Origin: an uncultured Terriglobus sp.
GTDB taxonomy: Bacteria > Acidobacteriota > Terriglobia > Terriglobales > Acidobacteriaceae
Direction: 5' to 3'
DNA length: 14,204 nucleotides
Assembly: GCA_937871605.1 (NCBI GenBank)
Contig: CALMRM010000178.1
Location: 1 to 14,204 of the forward strand
The notes beneath the pieces are model-generated. The model had not been told where the DNA came from. It worked only from the letters and a program-made list of their open reading frames with translations, and did no database searches. Of this stretch, positions 1 to 7,998 are shown piece after piece (the stretch's first letter is position 1; every line of letters starts with the position of its first letter). Both the position numbers and the translations under genes were made by a program.

Positions 1-91
1 CAACCCCAAGCCCGCCCGTGCCACCGTCAAGGTCGCAGGCCTCATCGGCGGAGCCAAGATCGAGATCTCCGCCGTCGCTGTGAAGCAGTAG
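1..91 (+). CDS. RidA/YjgF-family protein, C-terminal end only
   Basis: The window opens inside a plus-strand reading frame (codons from position 2) that gives 29 residues and stops at TAG 89-91. The tail reads PARATVKVAGL... then AKIEISAVAV. This lines up with the C-terminus of RidA (reactive intermediate deaminase A), where the Arg of the 'PAR' motif binds the carboxylate of the imine substrate and the Glu of the 'KIEI-AIAV' strand assists hydrolysis of enamine/imine intermediates to ketoacids plus ammonia. Both residues are present. Only about a quarter of the usual ~125-130-residue protein is in view, so the start, subfamily and operon context cannot be judged. The next gene, sthA, lies 560 bp downstream, so the two are probably not co-transcribed. 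Confidence 0.72.
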   Translation, partial: NPKPARATVKVAGLIGGAKIEISAVAVKQ

Positions 92-651
92 ACCGGCTGG
101 ACAAGAGCAGAACGCAGAGGACGCGGAGGAAGGGCCGCAGAGGGCGCTGAGAGAAGGCAGAACGCGACGGGCGCGAAGGACGTGCAGGCGAAGTGCGCGA
201 CGGCTTACTTGTGACAGCAGAGAAGGAATCGAATCCGCCCCGAATCTGCTATCGGACCGGAACTGCGCAGTTAGCGTGCAGAAAGTGTCTCCGGAGCATG
301 CAAAACGGGCACTGGAGCGCGCAGAACGACGCGGAACAGCGGCTTCCCAGGGCACAAAATGCTTCCTCTGGCGTGCAGTTTGTGTGGGAACTGTGCTGCG
401 CGTCTGTTGAGGGCGGCGACGAGGTCCGATAGGGCTGGTGGAGTCGTGAGCGGAACTGCAGGGCGGTACCCGGCAGGTGGCATCCATGACGGCAACAGCG
501 GTACAGGGGCTGCGTGATAGCCTGAAAACCATAGGGATAGAGACATCGGCGCACGCAAACGGGCGGCGCGTGGCGTGCGCAGCAAACGTCATACAAGAGT
601 GCAGAGAAGAGCGCGCAGCGTCCTGCCAACCAGAGGAAAGCCGCCATCGCC
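92..651. other. Gene-poor spacer upstream of sthA
   Basis: This 560-bp stretch holds no open frame that I can defend. The possible frames are short, lack good ribosome binding sites, and encode Cys/Arg/Pro-rich low-complexity protein unlike any family I know. The first ~100 bp (about 100-195) is a purine-rich degenerate repeat, listed separately. The remainder (200-630) is ordinary high-GC sequence in which I see no tRNA, riboswitch or convincing sigma-70 promoter. It presumably carries the sthA promoter and 5' leader. A degraded gene remnant is possible but nothing recognisable remains. Confidence 0.6.
100..195. repeat. Purine-rich degenerate tandem repeat (GCAGAGG/GCAGAACGC units)
   Basis: Imperfect units built on 'GCAGAACGC' and 'GCAGAGG' recur on the plus strand. 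GCAGAACGC occurs at 107-115 and 157-165, GCAGAGG at 114-120 and 137-143, with related GCGGAGGA and GCGCGAAGGA blocks between them; a further GCAGAACG lies at 321-328. The tract is strongly G+A-biased. From memory, AGAGGACGCAGAGG-type intergenic repeats are seen in several bacterial phyla, but I cannot identify this copy with a named family. It directly follows the stop codon of the RidA-like gene. Confidence 0.5.
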
Positions 652-2064
652 ATGAGTAGCACAGCAACGGGCAGTGTGTATGACCTGATCGTCATCGGGT
701 CGGGTCCAGCGGGCCAGCGCGCCGCCATTTACGGGGCAAAACTGGGCAAACGCGTCGCCCTGGTCGAAATGCGCGAGGTGGTCGGGGGAGCCTGCATCAA
801 CACCGGCACCATCCCCAGCAAGACCATGCGCGAGGCGGTACTGCACCTGTCTGGGTACAACTACCGCTCAATTTACGGCATGAATTACCGGGTAAAAGAG
901 CGCATTACGATGGCCGACTTGGCCTTCCGGGTGCAGCACGTCATAAAAACTGAGATCGACGTCACCGAAGCGCAGCTTTCCCGTAATAACATTGAGATGT
1001 TTACCGGTACTGCCTCGTTTGAGGATGCGACCCACCTGCGCGTCACCAACACGCGTGGATCCAATGTGTACGAGGCGAAGAACATTATCATCGCCACCGG
1101 CACCAAGCCGGCGAGCAGCGCCAAGGTGCCTATCAACGGCAGCACCATCATCAACAGCGACCTGGTGCTGGAACTGAAGACCCTGCCCAAGACCATGATT
1201 GTGGTGGGCGGCGGCGTGATTGGTGTGGAGTACACCTGCATGTTTGCCGCGCTGGGTGTGCGCGTCACGCTGATCGAGCGGCGTCCACGGCTGCTCGAGT
1301 TTGCGGACCAGGAGATTGTGGAAGCGCTGAGCTACCACCTGCGCGACAGCCGCGTGACCATGCGGCTGAATGAGGAGGTGGAGTCCGTCGTGGAAAACGA
1401 GGACGGCACCGTGACCGCGCTGCTGGAGAGTAAAAAGAAGGTGCAAGGCGACGCACTGTTGTACGCTGTGGGCCGCCAGGGGAATGTCGACGAATTGCAG
1501 ATCGATCACATCGGCGTGGAAGCGGACAACCGCGGGCGCATTCCCGTGGACAAGGATTACCGCACCAAATGTCCAACGGTTTTCGCCGTGGGCGATGTCA
1601 TTGGGTTCCCATCGCTGGCGTCGGTCTCCATGGAGCAGGGCCGCATTGCCGGTGCACGCGCTTTCGGCGACGAGACCATCCTGTCGAACCCAAGCTTTTA
1701 CCCGTACGGCATCTGGACCATTCCTGAGATCAGCTTCCTGGGCAAGACCGAGGAGCAGCTGACCGAGGAGGACGTGCCCTACGAGGTGGGCGTGGCCTAC
1801 TACCGTGAGATCGCCCGCGGCCAGATTCGCGGCGACACCACCGGCCGGCTCAAGCTCATCTTCCACCGCGAAAACCGGTCCATCTTGGGAGTGCACATCA
1901 TTGGCGAGGGGGCCAGCGAGTTGCTGCACATTGGCCAGGCCGTGATGGCCCTGGGCGGCACCGTGGAGTACTTCGTGGAAACGGTCTTCAACTATCCCAC
2001 GCTGGCGGAGTGCTACAAGGTCGCAGCCTTTAACGGCCTGAACCGCCTGCGACGCGGCGATTAG
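652..2064 (+). CDS. sthA: Soluble pyridine nucleotide transhydrogenase (SthA/UdhA type)
   Basis: A 470-residue FAD flavoprotein of the pyridine nucleotide-disulfide oxidoreductase superfamily, predicted to transfer hydride between NADPH and NAD+ in the cytoplasm and so balance the two pools. Visible features are the FAD Rossmann motif GSGPAG (16-21), VGGACINTGTIPSK around C48, ATGTKP (148-153), the NAD(P) motif GGGVIGVE (186-193), the second FAD motif AVGDVIG (G314, D315) and a C-terminal dimerisation domain with NYPTLAE (447-453). Dihydrolipoamide dehydrogenases have Cys-x4-Cys and a His-Pro-Thr; here the second Cys is T53 and the His is Tyr, both typical of SthA, so disulfide chemistry is unlikely. 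Length fits (E. coli SthA is 466 residues). The ATG is preceded by AGAGGAAAG at 632-640. The gene stands alone and converges with the membrane-protein gene after it. Confidence 0.9.
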   Translation: MSSTATGSVYDLIVIGSGPAGQRAAIYGAKLGKRVALVEMREVVGGACINTGTIPSKTMREAVLHLSGYNYRSIYGMNYRVKERITMADLAFRVQHVIKTEIDVTEAQLSRNNIEMFTGTASFEDATHLRVTNTRGSNVYEAKNIIIATGTKPASSAKVPINGSTIINSDLVLELKTLPKTMIVVGGGVIGVEYTCMFAALGVRVTLIERRPRLLEFADQEIVEALSYHLRDSRVTMRLNEEVESVVENEDGTVTALLESKKKVQGDALLYAVGRQGNVDELQIDHIGVEADNRGRIPVDKDYRTKCPTVFAVGDVIGFPSLASVSMEQGRIAGARAFGDETILSNPSFYPYGIWTIPEISFLGKTEEQLTEEDVPYEVGVAYYREIARGQIRGDTTGRLKLIFHRENRSILGVHIIGEGASELLHIGQAVMALGGTVEYFVETVFNYPTLAECYKVAAFNGLNRLRRGD

Positions 2065-2093
2065 GCTGCTACCCTCAGCCGCCCCCTAGCAGC
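2065..2093. terminator. Possible stem-loop between convergent genes
   Basis: GCTGCTA (2065-2071) and TAGCAGC (2087-2093) form a perfect 7-bp stem with a 15-nt C-rich loop, immediately after the sthA stop and 15 bp before the end of the convergent membrane-protein gene. There is no T-tract on either strand, so intrinsic termination is uncertain; it could be a weak bidirectional terminator or an mRNA 3'-end stabiliser. Confidence 0.35.
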
Positions 2094-2108
2094 GTTGCAG
2101 CTCTCCCG

Positions 2109-3836
2109 TTAGTGCGGTGGCAGGCATAGGTACCAGGCACGTATTCGATTGGTCTGGCAGTGCCACTCGCGGGCGTACGGTGCAGGGCTGCGTTCGCCCG
2201 GCTTTGCGGCGAAGGGCTGCTCCTGCAGGGGAGCGTTCTCCCGCATCATGAGGACGAACCCCACCTTGCCCAGGATGTCTGCTGCAGCCTGATTGTTGGG
2301 CAGCAGCGTGCTGTGGAACCATGGCACGCTTTCGTAGTAGGTGGTATCCAGGTGGGGCAATGCCGCCGGACGCACACCGACCAGGATGATGGGATCGCCT
2401 AGCCAGGACGTGTTGTAGAGCACGCCGTTGTTGCGGCGGTAATAATGCGCAACCGCCCAGTTATCAGGGATGAAATTGAGCCCGGGGGCCGCACCGGCAC
2501 CGGCGGCTCGTATGTCTAGTCCAGGCAGTCCATTGCCGGGTGGCGGTGGTGCCTGCCGTAGAGAGTCAATGGCCTGGGCCGCCGGCGTGATGTAGTGGTG
2601 GGCGAGAAACAGCGAGAACAGCCACAGCGCCCACGAGCCACCAGCTACGAGAGTGCCCAGCCAGCCGCGCACCGCTGCCGACGACGCCGTGACCAGGACC
2701 ACAAAGAACACGATGCCAAGCCGCACGGCGAAGAAGTAGCGCCCCTGCAGCGGGTCTGGCAGGAACAGCAGAAACGGCAGCAGAAGCGTGCCGAACAACA
2801 GCCACGTAGTGGTCAGTGGCCATGTACGGCGACGCCAACTTTGCCATGCGCTGTATAGCGCTAACCCAACCCCTACCAGCACCAGGAGGACGATGCCGCC
2901 GCGGTAGAGGCGCGGCAGCAGCGTTCCGCCCACAAAGACATCCAGCCCCAGGGTGCTCAGGAACTCCTTCGCACGCCCCACATACACCAGCACTGCATGC
3001 GGCAGTAGCCGTGCCAGCCTTCCGGCGGGCAGGGTGATGGGGCCCGGCGGCTCAAGCGTCTGCACCACCTGGCTAAAGCGGTGCACGTACAGGTACGGCA
3101 CACAGGCCAGCACCGCCGCCGCCAGATCCAGCGGGAACGAGCGCATGGCGGCCTGCGCATCCTGCCGGAACCGGCTTGAACGGGAACGCGCCAGCCGAAG
3201 CCCAAGTTCTAACCAGGCAAAGCTGACGACAATCATCCAGGGCACCGGGTGCGTGATGATGATGAGGCAGACCAGCAACAGAAACAGCCCGCGCAGCCAC
3301 ACCTGAGGCTGACCGATGCTGCGGCACCACACCGCCAGCGCCATAAATGCGAGACAGGTGGAGAGCGAATAATTCAGAAAGCCCATGGCCACCGGCCAGT
3401 TCAGCAGCACGGGCAGGCACAGGAAGCTGGCGAGGGTGGCACTGCCGCCGGTGGAACGCAGCAGGGTGCGCGTGCTGGCCGCAAAGGCCAGCAGGTATAG
3501 GCATACGACGATCTTGTCCGCTGTTTCCAGGCTGACGACGCGATTAAGCAGCAGCAGGCCATGGTAGTACGCAGAATAGGGCGTGATGCGGCTCTTGATG
3601 TAGTACGTGTCCGCGTATACGCCGGGCTGGTGGGCCATCAACTGTTTCAGAATGTTCGCGTAGTACAGGTGCAGTGGGCCATCCTGCGACGGCCACACGG
3701 GCAGCGACAACACCCAGGCACAGGTCAGCACCACGGGCAGCCAATAGAGAGCAGACAGGAGCCACACCGGCATGGCGTGCGCGCGCGTGTGCGGAGCGGT
3801 CTCAAGCTGGGAAGAGATACTCACAGGGACATCCAT
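2109..3836 (-). CDS. Multi-pass inner-membrane protein, GT-C glycosyltransferase-like
   Basis: A 575-residue protein with a first transmembrane helix at about 24-45, then PVWPSQDGPLHLYY with D52-x3-H56 in the first exported loop. Some ten further hydrophobic segments follow up to about residue 416, and then a soluble C-terminal region of ~160 residues (417-575) with no hydrophobic helix. An acidic residue in the first external loop after helix 1 is the hallmark of GT-C-fold enzymes such as ArnT, PMT and PglB, which use polyprenyl-phosphate sugars on the periplasmic side. The overall layout agrees, but I cannot name a family, so donor and acceptor are unknown. ATG at 3836 gives the longest frame. 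A second Met at residue 22 (3773) is a possible start, and neither has a clear Shine-Dalgarno. The gene ends convergently with sthA and is divergent from the CDF transporter. It may instead be an uncharacterised membrane protein without transferase activity. Confidence 0.72.
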   Translation of the reverse strand: MDVPVSISSQLETAPHTRAHAMPVWLLSALYWLPVVLTCAWVLSLPVWPSQDGPLHLYYANILKQLMAHQPGVYADTYYIKSRITPYSAYYHGLLLLNRVVSLETADKIVVCLYLLAFAASTRTLLRSTGGSATLASFLCLPVLLNWPVAMGFLNYSLSTCLAFMALAVWCRSIGQPQVWLRGLFLLLVCLIIITHPVPWMIVVSFAWLELGLRLARSRSSRFRQDAQAAMRSFPLDLAAAVLACVPYLYVHRFSQVVQTLEPPGPITLPAGRLARLLPHAVLVYVGRAKEFLSTLGLDVFVGGTLLPRLYRGGIVLLVLVGVGLALYSAWQSWRRRTWPLTTTWLLFGTLLLPFLLFLPDPLQGRYFFAVRLGIVFFVVLVTASSAAVRGWLGTLVAGGSWALWLFSLFLAHHYITPAAQAIDSLRQAPPPPGNGLPGLDIRAAGAGAAPGLNFIPDNWAVAHYYRRNNGVLYNTSWLGDPIILVGVRPAALPHLDTTYYESVPWFHSTLLPNNQAAADILGKVGFVLMMRENAPLQEQPFAAKPGERSPAPYAREWHCQTNRIRAWYLCLPPH

Positions 3837-3974
3837 TCAGAAGAAGTACTTTCAGTGTCAAGCCGTCCCGCCGTATTTGCACGGCCAAATCGCGTCTGCA
3901 GGACCTGTCGCTGGATTGCGTTTTGATGCCCCTGCAACGCTTTGCTGGCAGGTTGTAGGCTTGAAGCAGGAACT
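3837..3974. promoter_or_regulatory. Divergent intergenic region, probably two promoters
   Basis: The 138 bp between the minus-strand membrane protein and the plus-strand CDF transporter must hold both promoters. On the minus strand a perfect TTGACA (complement of 3855-3865) is present, but it lies too close to the 3836 start for a normal -10 and 5' leader; it would fit only if translation began at the internal Met (3773). I see no metal-regulator (CzrA/ZntR/Fur-type) operator that I would defend. Confidence 0.35.
3968..3971 (+). promoter_or_regulatory. Ribosome binding site choosing the CDF start
   Basis: AGGA lies 3 nt before ATG 3975. Spacing is short, but it is the only purine motif near either candidate start and supports ATG 3975 over the upstream TTG at 3942. 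Confidence 0.45.
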
Positions 3975-4937
3975 ATGGGCAACTCTCACGGCCACGTACA
4001 CGGACCAACCAGCGGTACGCGGCTTTGGATCTCACTTGCCGTCACGTTGCTCTTCTGCGTGGGCGAGGCGGTTGCCGGTTGGGTCTCGCATTCGCTGGCA
4101 CTGCTTTCCGATGCTGGGCACAATGTGAGCGATGCTGTGGCGTTGGGGCTGGCCGCGTACGCCGTGGCTGCCGTGCAAAAGCCCGCGGGCGGGCGCCATA
4201 CCTACGGCTATCTTCGGGTGTCCACGCTGACGGCCCTGTTCAACTCCACCACGCTGGTGGTCATCGCGTTGGGCGTCGCATTTGCCGCGGTGGAACGCCT
4301 GCGCCACCCGGAGCCAATCGCCGGCAACCTGATGATTGCAGTCGCGGTGGTCTCCGTGCTGATGAATACCGTGATCGCCCTGGCGTTGGCTGGCGATGCG
4401 AGGCACAGCCTGAACAGCCGCGCCGCCTTTGTGCACATGGCGGGTGATGCGCTGTCCGCGGCAGCGGTGGTGGTGGCCGGTGTGATGGTTCGTAAGACCG
4501 GCTGGGTCTATGCCGACCCGGTGGTGTCGCTGCTGATCGCAGCGTTTCTCCTGCTGTCGGCAGTGGGCATCCTGCGCGAAGCTTCGGACGTGCTGATGGA
4601 GAAAGCGCCTCGCGGGCTGGATCCGGAGCGGCTGGCCGACGCCATTGTCACTGTGGAACCCGTGTGCGGCGTGCACGACCTGCACGTGTGGACCATGGGC
4701 GAGGGCCAGCACCTTTTGAGCTGCCACGTGGCGCTGCCGGGCAGCCAGACGTTGCTGGAAACGACACAGGTGGTGGAGCGTGTTCGCCGCATGCTGCACA
4801 AGGAGTTTGGCATTGAGCACTGCACGATTCAACCGGAGGAAGATGGCCTGTGCCGGTTCAGCCATCGGCAAAGCCTGTTCTGCGGCATGGAAGCGCACGT
4901 GCAGGCCGGGCACTCGCACGCAGGCCACGCGCACTAG
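3975..4937 (+). CDS. Cation diffusion facilitator (CDF) heavy-metal exporter, CzcD/ZitB-like
   Basis: A 320-residue CDF transporter expected to export Zn2+ (also Co2+/Cd2+) from the cytoplasm in exchange for protons. Six transmembrane helices span about residues 18-195. The transport-site pairs are H49-x3-D53 in helix 2 (SDAGHNVSDA) and H154-x3-D158 in helix 5 (VHMAGDALS), the His/Asp-type site of the Zn-transporting CDFs. The C-terminal cytoplasmic metal-sensing domain (VHDLHVWTMGEG...) follows. Both ends are His-rich: HGHVHG near the N-terminus and HSHAGHAH at the very end, likely metal-binding. I place the start at ATG 3975, preceded by AGGA at 3968-3971 and beginning MGNSHGHVHG as in relatives; the frame also opens with a TTG at 3942 but that adds an atypical 11-residue leader. 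The gene is convergent with the toxin gene, with only 3 bp between the stops. Confidence 0.9.
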   Translation: MGNSHGHVHGPTSGTRLWISLAVTLLFCVGEAVAGWVSHSLALLSDAGHNVSDAVALGLAAYAVAAVQKPAGGRHTYGYLRVSTLTALFNSTTLVVIALGVAFAAVERLRHPEPIAGNLMIAVAVVSVLMNTVIALALAGDARHSLNSRAAFVHMAGDALSAAAVVVAGVMVRKTGWVYADPVVSLLIAAFLLLSAVGILREASDVLMEKAPRGLDPERLADAIVTVEPVCGVHDLHVWTMGEGQHLLSCHVALPGSQTLLETTQVVERVRRMLHKEFGIEHCTIQPEEDGLCRFSHRQSLFCGMEAHVQAGHSHAGHAH

Positions 4938-4940
4938 GCT

Positions 4941-5270
4941 TTAGCGCGAAGGAGCCGGGATCTCAAAGAAGCTGCCAGGCGTGGCCGCATTTACCGCCTG
5001 AACAATGGCCGGTACTGCATGTTGCATGACACTCCACCGACCCTGTCCCAGAACAACGATTGCGATGGTACGCCCCGAGAGATTCTGTTGATAGCTCAGG
5101 TTTTTGTCTGTCGTGAGCAACACATCAAATCCTGCAGCTTCAGCGACGCGTAGAAGGTCGCCATTGACTAACTGATCCCAACCGCGGGCGCGCGCCTCTG
5201 TCACAGTGTGCCGGTCGATTAGGTAGCGAGCCAGGGTGCGGGGAGTCCCATTGTCAAAGAGAACAAGCAC
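4941..5270 (-). CDS. DUF5615 PIN-like protein, putative toxin
   Basis: A 109-residue protein of the DUF5615 (Mut7-C/PIN-like) type, presumed toxin nuclease of a DUF433/DUF5615 type II toxin-antitoxin pair. It opens MLVLFDNGTPRTLA with D6, then GWDQLVNGDLL with D38, and LLTTDKNL with D55; such spaced acidic residues form the metal-binding active site of PIN-like nucleases. Activity on RNA is inferred from family, not shown. Translation starts with GTG at 5270, only 5 nt after the antitoxin stop, so coupling is likely; I see no strong Shine-Dalgarno of its own. Base composition in both TA genes is visibly less GC-rich than the flanking transporter and galactosidase genes, suggesting acquisition. 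The stop lies 3 bp from the convergent CDF stop. Confidence 0.82.
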   Translation of the reverse strand: MLVLFDNGTPRTLARYLIDRHTVTEARARGWDQLVNGDLLRVAEAAGFDVLLTTDKNLSYQQNLSGRTIAIVVLGQGRWSVMQHAVPAIVQAVNAATPGSFFEIPAPSR

Positions 5271-5275
5271 TGCGT

Positions 5276-5500
5276 CTATGCTGCCTTCGATTCGGCGCTT
5301 TGCGCGACAAACTGCAGCACATCCTCTACCTGTTCGCGCGTGACGCCAAACTCAAGGACTATTTCGTCAATGCTCATGTCCTGTAGGTTTTCGAAAACAG
5401 TAGAAATGGGCATGCGAGTTCCGCGGAACACGTAGGCACCACTACGTTTGCCGGGCACACTTTCTACTGCAGCACATTCGGACCAGTCTAGCTGGCTCAT
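5276..5500 (-). CDS. DUF433 protein, putative antitoxin
   Basis: A 74-residue DUF433 protein. The family signature is visible: YVFRGTRMPISTVFENL with the G27-T28-R29 core, then MSIDEIVLEFGVTREQVEDVL, a small helix-turn-helix-like segment. DUF433 proteins usually sit immediately upstream of DUF5615 or PIN-like toxins, as here (5-nt gap), and are thought to bind the toxin and repress their own operon. ATG at 5500 is preceded on the minus strand by GGAGGT (plus-strand 5511-5516), spacing 10 nt. The start lies 32 bp behind the alpha-galactosidase stop, so the pair could be read through from that gene or have its own promoter in the short gap. No operator palindrome is obvious in the 32 bp. Confidence 0.85.
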   Translation of the reverse strand: MSQLDWSECAAVESVPGKRSGAYVFRGTRMPISTVFENLQDMSIDEIVLEFGVTREQVEDVLQFVAQSAESKAA

Positions 5501-5532
5501 AGGACTATTTACCTCCGGTCCATTCTACGGAT

Positions 5533-6732
5533 CTACTTGGCGAAGCGCAGCAGCAGCATCTCGTGCCGCTTCAGGCCACCCTTGTAGCCCGCCTGCAGGC
5601 TGCCCAGGTCCTTTGCGGCCCACACGTCGTGCGCGGGTGCGTTTGCGCGAATGCCTGCCTCTTTCAGGTGGAGGTCGATGCCGCGCAGAAAGGTGAAGTC
5701 CTCACCGAAGTTGATGACCGCTAAGGCATGGCCACCGTCGGCCAGCGGGCGCGACCAGATCTCGACAGGACCTTCCTTGTAGACGCGCTCGGCCTGCTTG
5801 CCAAGCGTGTCCTGGTCGATGGCAATCACATCCTTATTGAGCAGCACACCCGTTACCTCTGGCGTGAGCTCCGTAAGGTTGTTGCCCGCCAGCAGCGGCG
5901 CGGCCAGCATGGCCCACATGCCCATGTGGGTACGATTCTCATCGAGCGTGAGCTTGCCGTTGCCTACCTCCAGCATGTCCGGATCGTTCCAGTGGCCGGG
6001 GGCCGCGTACTTGGCGAGTCCCACCTGCGTCTCCGCGATGAGTGCAATGCTTTGCCAGTTGGCGCTCACGTCGCCGGTGGTGCGCCACAGATTGGCTCCC
6101 ACTTCCGGCCCCCACTGCCACACAGAATCGAAGCCGTACTGGCACAGGCTGTACACAATGGGGCGACCGGTCTTGAGCAGCGCCTCATGCATTTTCTCGT
6201 AGGCGTCGCGCATCATTTTGTCCTGTACGGTTTTTGCGGCAGCGTCATCGCCGGGTGCCTTCGCTATCATCTCCTTGCGAAAGCCGCACAGGTCGTACTT
6301 CAGGTAATCGATGCCCCACTTGGCGTACAGGTCAGCGTCCTGTTGCTCGTGCCCCAGGCTGCCCTCGAAGCGTGCGCAGGTCTGGTCACCGGGCGAGCTG
6401 TAGATGCCGAGCTTGAGGCCCTTGCTGTGCACGTAGTCGGCCAGCGCCTTCATGTCAGGGAACTTCTCGTTGGTCTGCAGCACGCCGTTCGCGTCGCGCT
6501 TGCCCTCCCATGTGTCGTCGATGTTGACGTACACGTAACCCGCGTCGCGCATGCCGGTGGACACCATTAGGTCGGCGGCTTGCTTCACGTCGTCCTGCGT
6601 CACCTTGCGGGCAAACCAATTCCAGCTGTTCCACCCCATGGGCGGTGTCAGGGCCAGGCCGTTGCTCTTCTGGGCGGGGGCGAGAGGCGCAAGTGCGGCA
6701 AGGGCAAGCGGGCAGGCGAGCAGACGGCGCAT
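5533..6732 (-). CDS. Secreted alpha-galactosidase, glycoside hydrolase family 27
   Basis: A 399-residue GH27 enzyme that hydrolyses terminal alpha-galactosyl residues (melibiose, raffinose sugars, galactomannan side chains). A Sec signal peptide (MRRLL... hydrophobic to ~19, cleavage likely after A20 in APA-Q) sends it to the periplasm or outside. The catalytic barrel begins TPPMGWNSWN (29-38), contains VNIDDTW, the nucleophile D147 in KYDLC, and the acid/base D221 in RTTGD. A C-terminal beta domain (HALAVINFG...) completes the family architecture and length. The frame is open further upstream to 6921, but the start at 6732 is chosen because it begins the signal peptide, has GAGG 8 nt upstream, and avoids overlap with galK. 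It is divergent from galK-galT, which would metabolise the released galactose. The DUF433/DUF5615 pair follows on the same strand. Confidence 0.92.
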   Translation of the reverse strand: MRRLLACPLALAALAPLAPAQKSNGLALTPPMGWNSWNWFARKVTQDDVKQAADLMVSTGMRDAGYVYVNIDDTWEGKRDANGVLQTNEKFPDMKALADYVHSKGLKLGIYSSPGDQTCARFEGSLGHEQQDADLYAKWGIDYLKYDLCGFRKEMIAKAPGDDAAAKTVQDKMMRDAYEKMHEALLKTGRPIVYSLCQYGFDSVWQWGPEVGANLWRTTGDVSANWQSIALIAETQVGLAKYAAPGHWNDPDMLEVGNGKLTLDENRTHMGMWAMLAAPLLAGNNLTELTPEVTGVLLNKDVIAIDQDTLGKQAERVYKEGPVEIWSRPLADGGHALAVINFGEDFTFLRGIDLHLKEAGIRANAPAHDVWAAKDLGSLQAGYKGGLKRHEMLLLRFAK

Positions 6733-6740
6733 GGGCGAAA

Positions 6741-6744
6741 CCTC
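6741..6744 (-). promoter_or_regulatory. Ribosome binding site fixing the alpha-galactosidase start
   Basis: GAGG on the minus strand, 8 nt before the ATG at 6732. It supports this start over the longer open frame to 6921 and places a proper signal peptide at the N-terminus. Confidence 0.6.
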
Positions 6745-6837
6745 AGGAGTGATGGTGCGTGCGCAGCCAGCATACTCCAGCCCCACCACGGCACGCATGG
6801 GACGGCGTAGCATAAGGCTCGGCGTGACCACACGCGC

Positions 6838-6843
6838 AAGAGG
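6838..6843 (+). promoter_or_regulatory. Ribosome binding site for the galK TTG start
   Basis: AAGAGG lies 9 nt before TTG 6853. An in-frame TAG at 6808-6810 and the absence of any in-frame ATG or GTG between it and 6853 make the TTG the only plausible start. Confidence 0.65.
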
Positions 6844-6852
6844 CAGCAGACC

Positions 6853-7994
<1,142 letters not shown>

Positions 7995-7998
<4 letters not shown>

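Larger units (their letters stand above)
6733..6852. promoter_or_regulatory. Divergent promoter region of the galactose locus
   Basis: The 120 bp separate the divergent alpha-galactosidase and galK genes and should hold both promoters and any shared operator. TGCGTGC (6756-6762) and GCACGCA (6791-6797) are perfect inverted 7-mers separated by 28 bp, a weak candidate for a regulator site. TATGCT-like -10 sequences occur on the minus strand, without a good -35. No regulator gene is in the window. Confidence 0.3.

Noticed and set aside
249..728. Minus-strand frame with one hydrophobic stretch upstream of sthA
   Set aside because: Begins inside sthA, Cys/Arg/Pro-rich after the hydrophobic part, no ribosome binding site; likely chance.
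868..1929. Long minus-strand frame (353 residues) opposite sthA
   Set aside because: Low-complexity His/Gln/Val-rich product with no family motif; antisense shadow of an intact sthA.
4032..4934. Minus-strand frame (300 residues) opposite the CDF gene
   Set aside because: His/Gln/Arg-rich shadow of a clear transporter on the plus strand.
5728..6570. Plus-strand frame (280 residues) opposite the alpha-galactosidase
   Set aside because: Shadow frame; the minus strand has all GH27 catalytic motifs.
6712..6732. Lipobox-like LLAC at residues 4-7 of the alpha-galactosidase
   Set aside because: The Cys is too close to the N-terminus for a lipoprotein signal; an ordinary signal peptide with APA-Q cleavage fits better.
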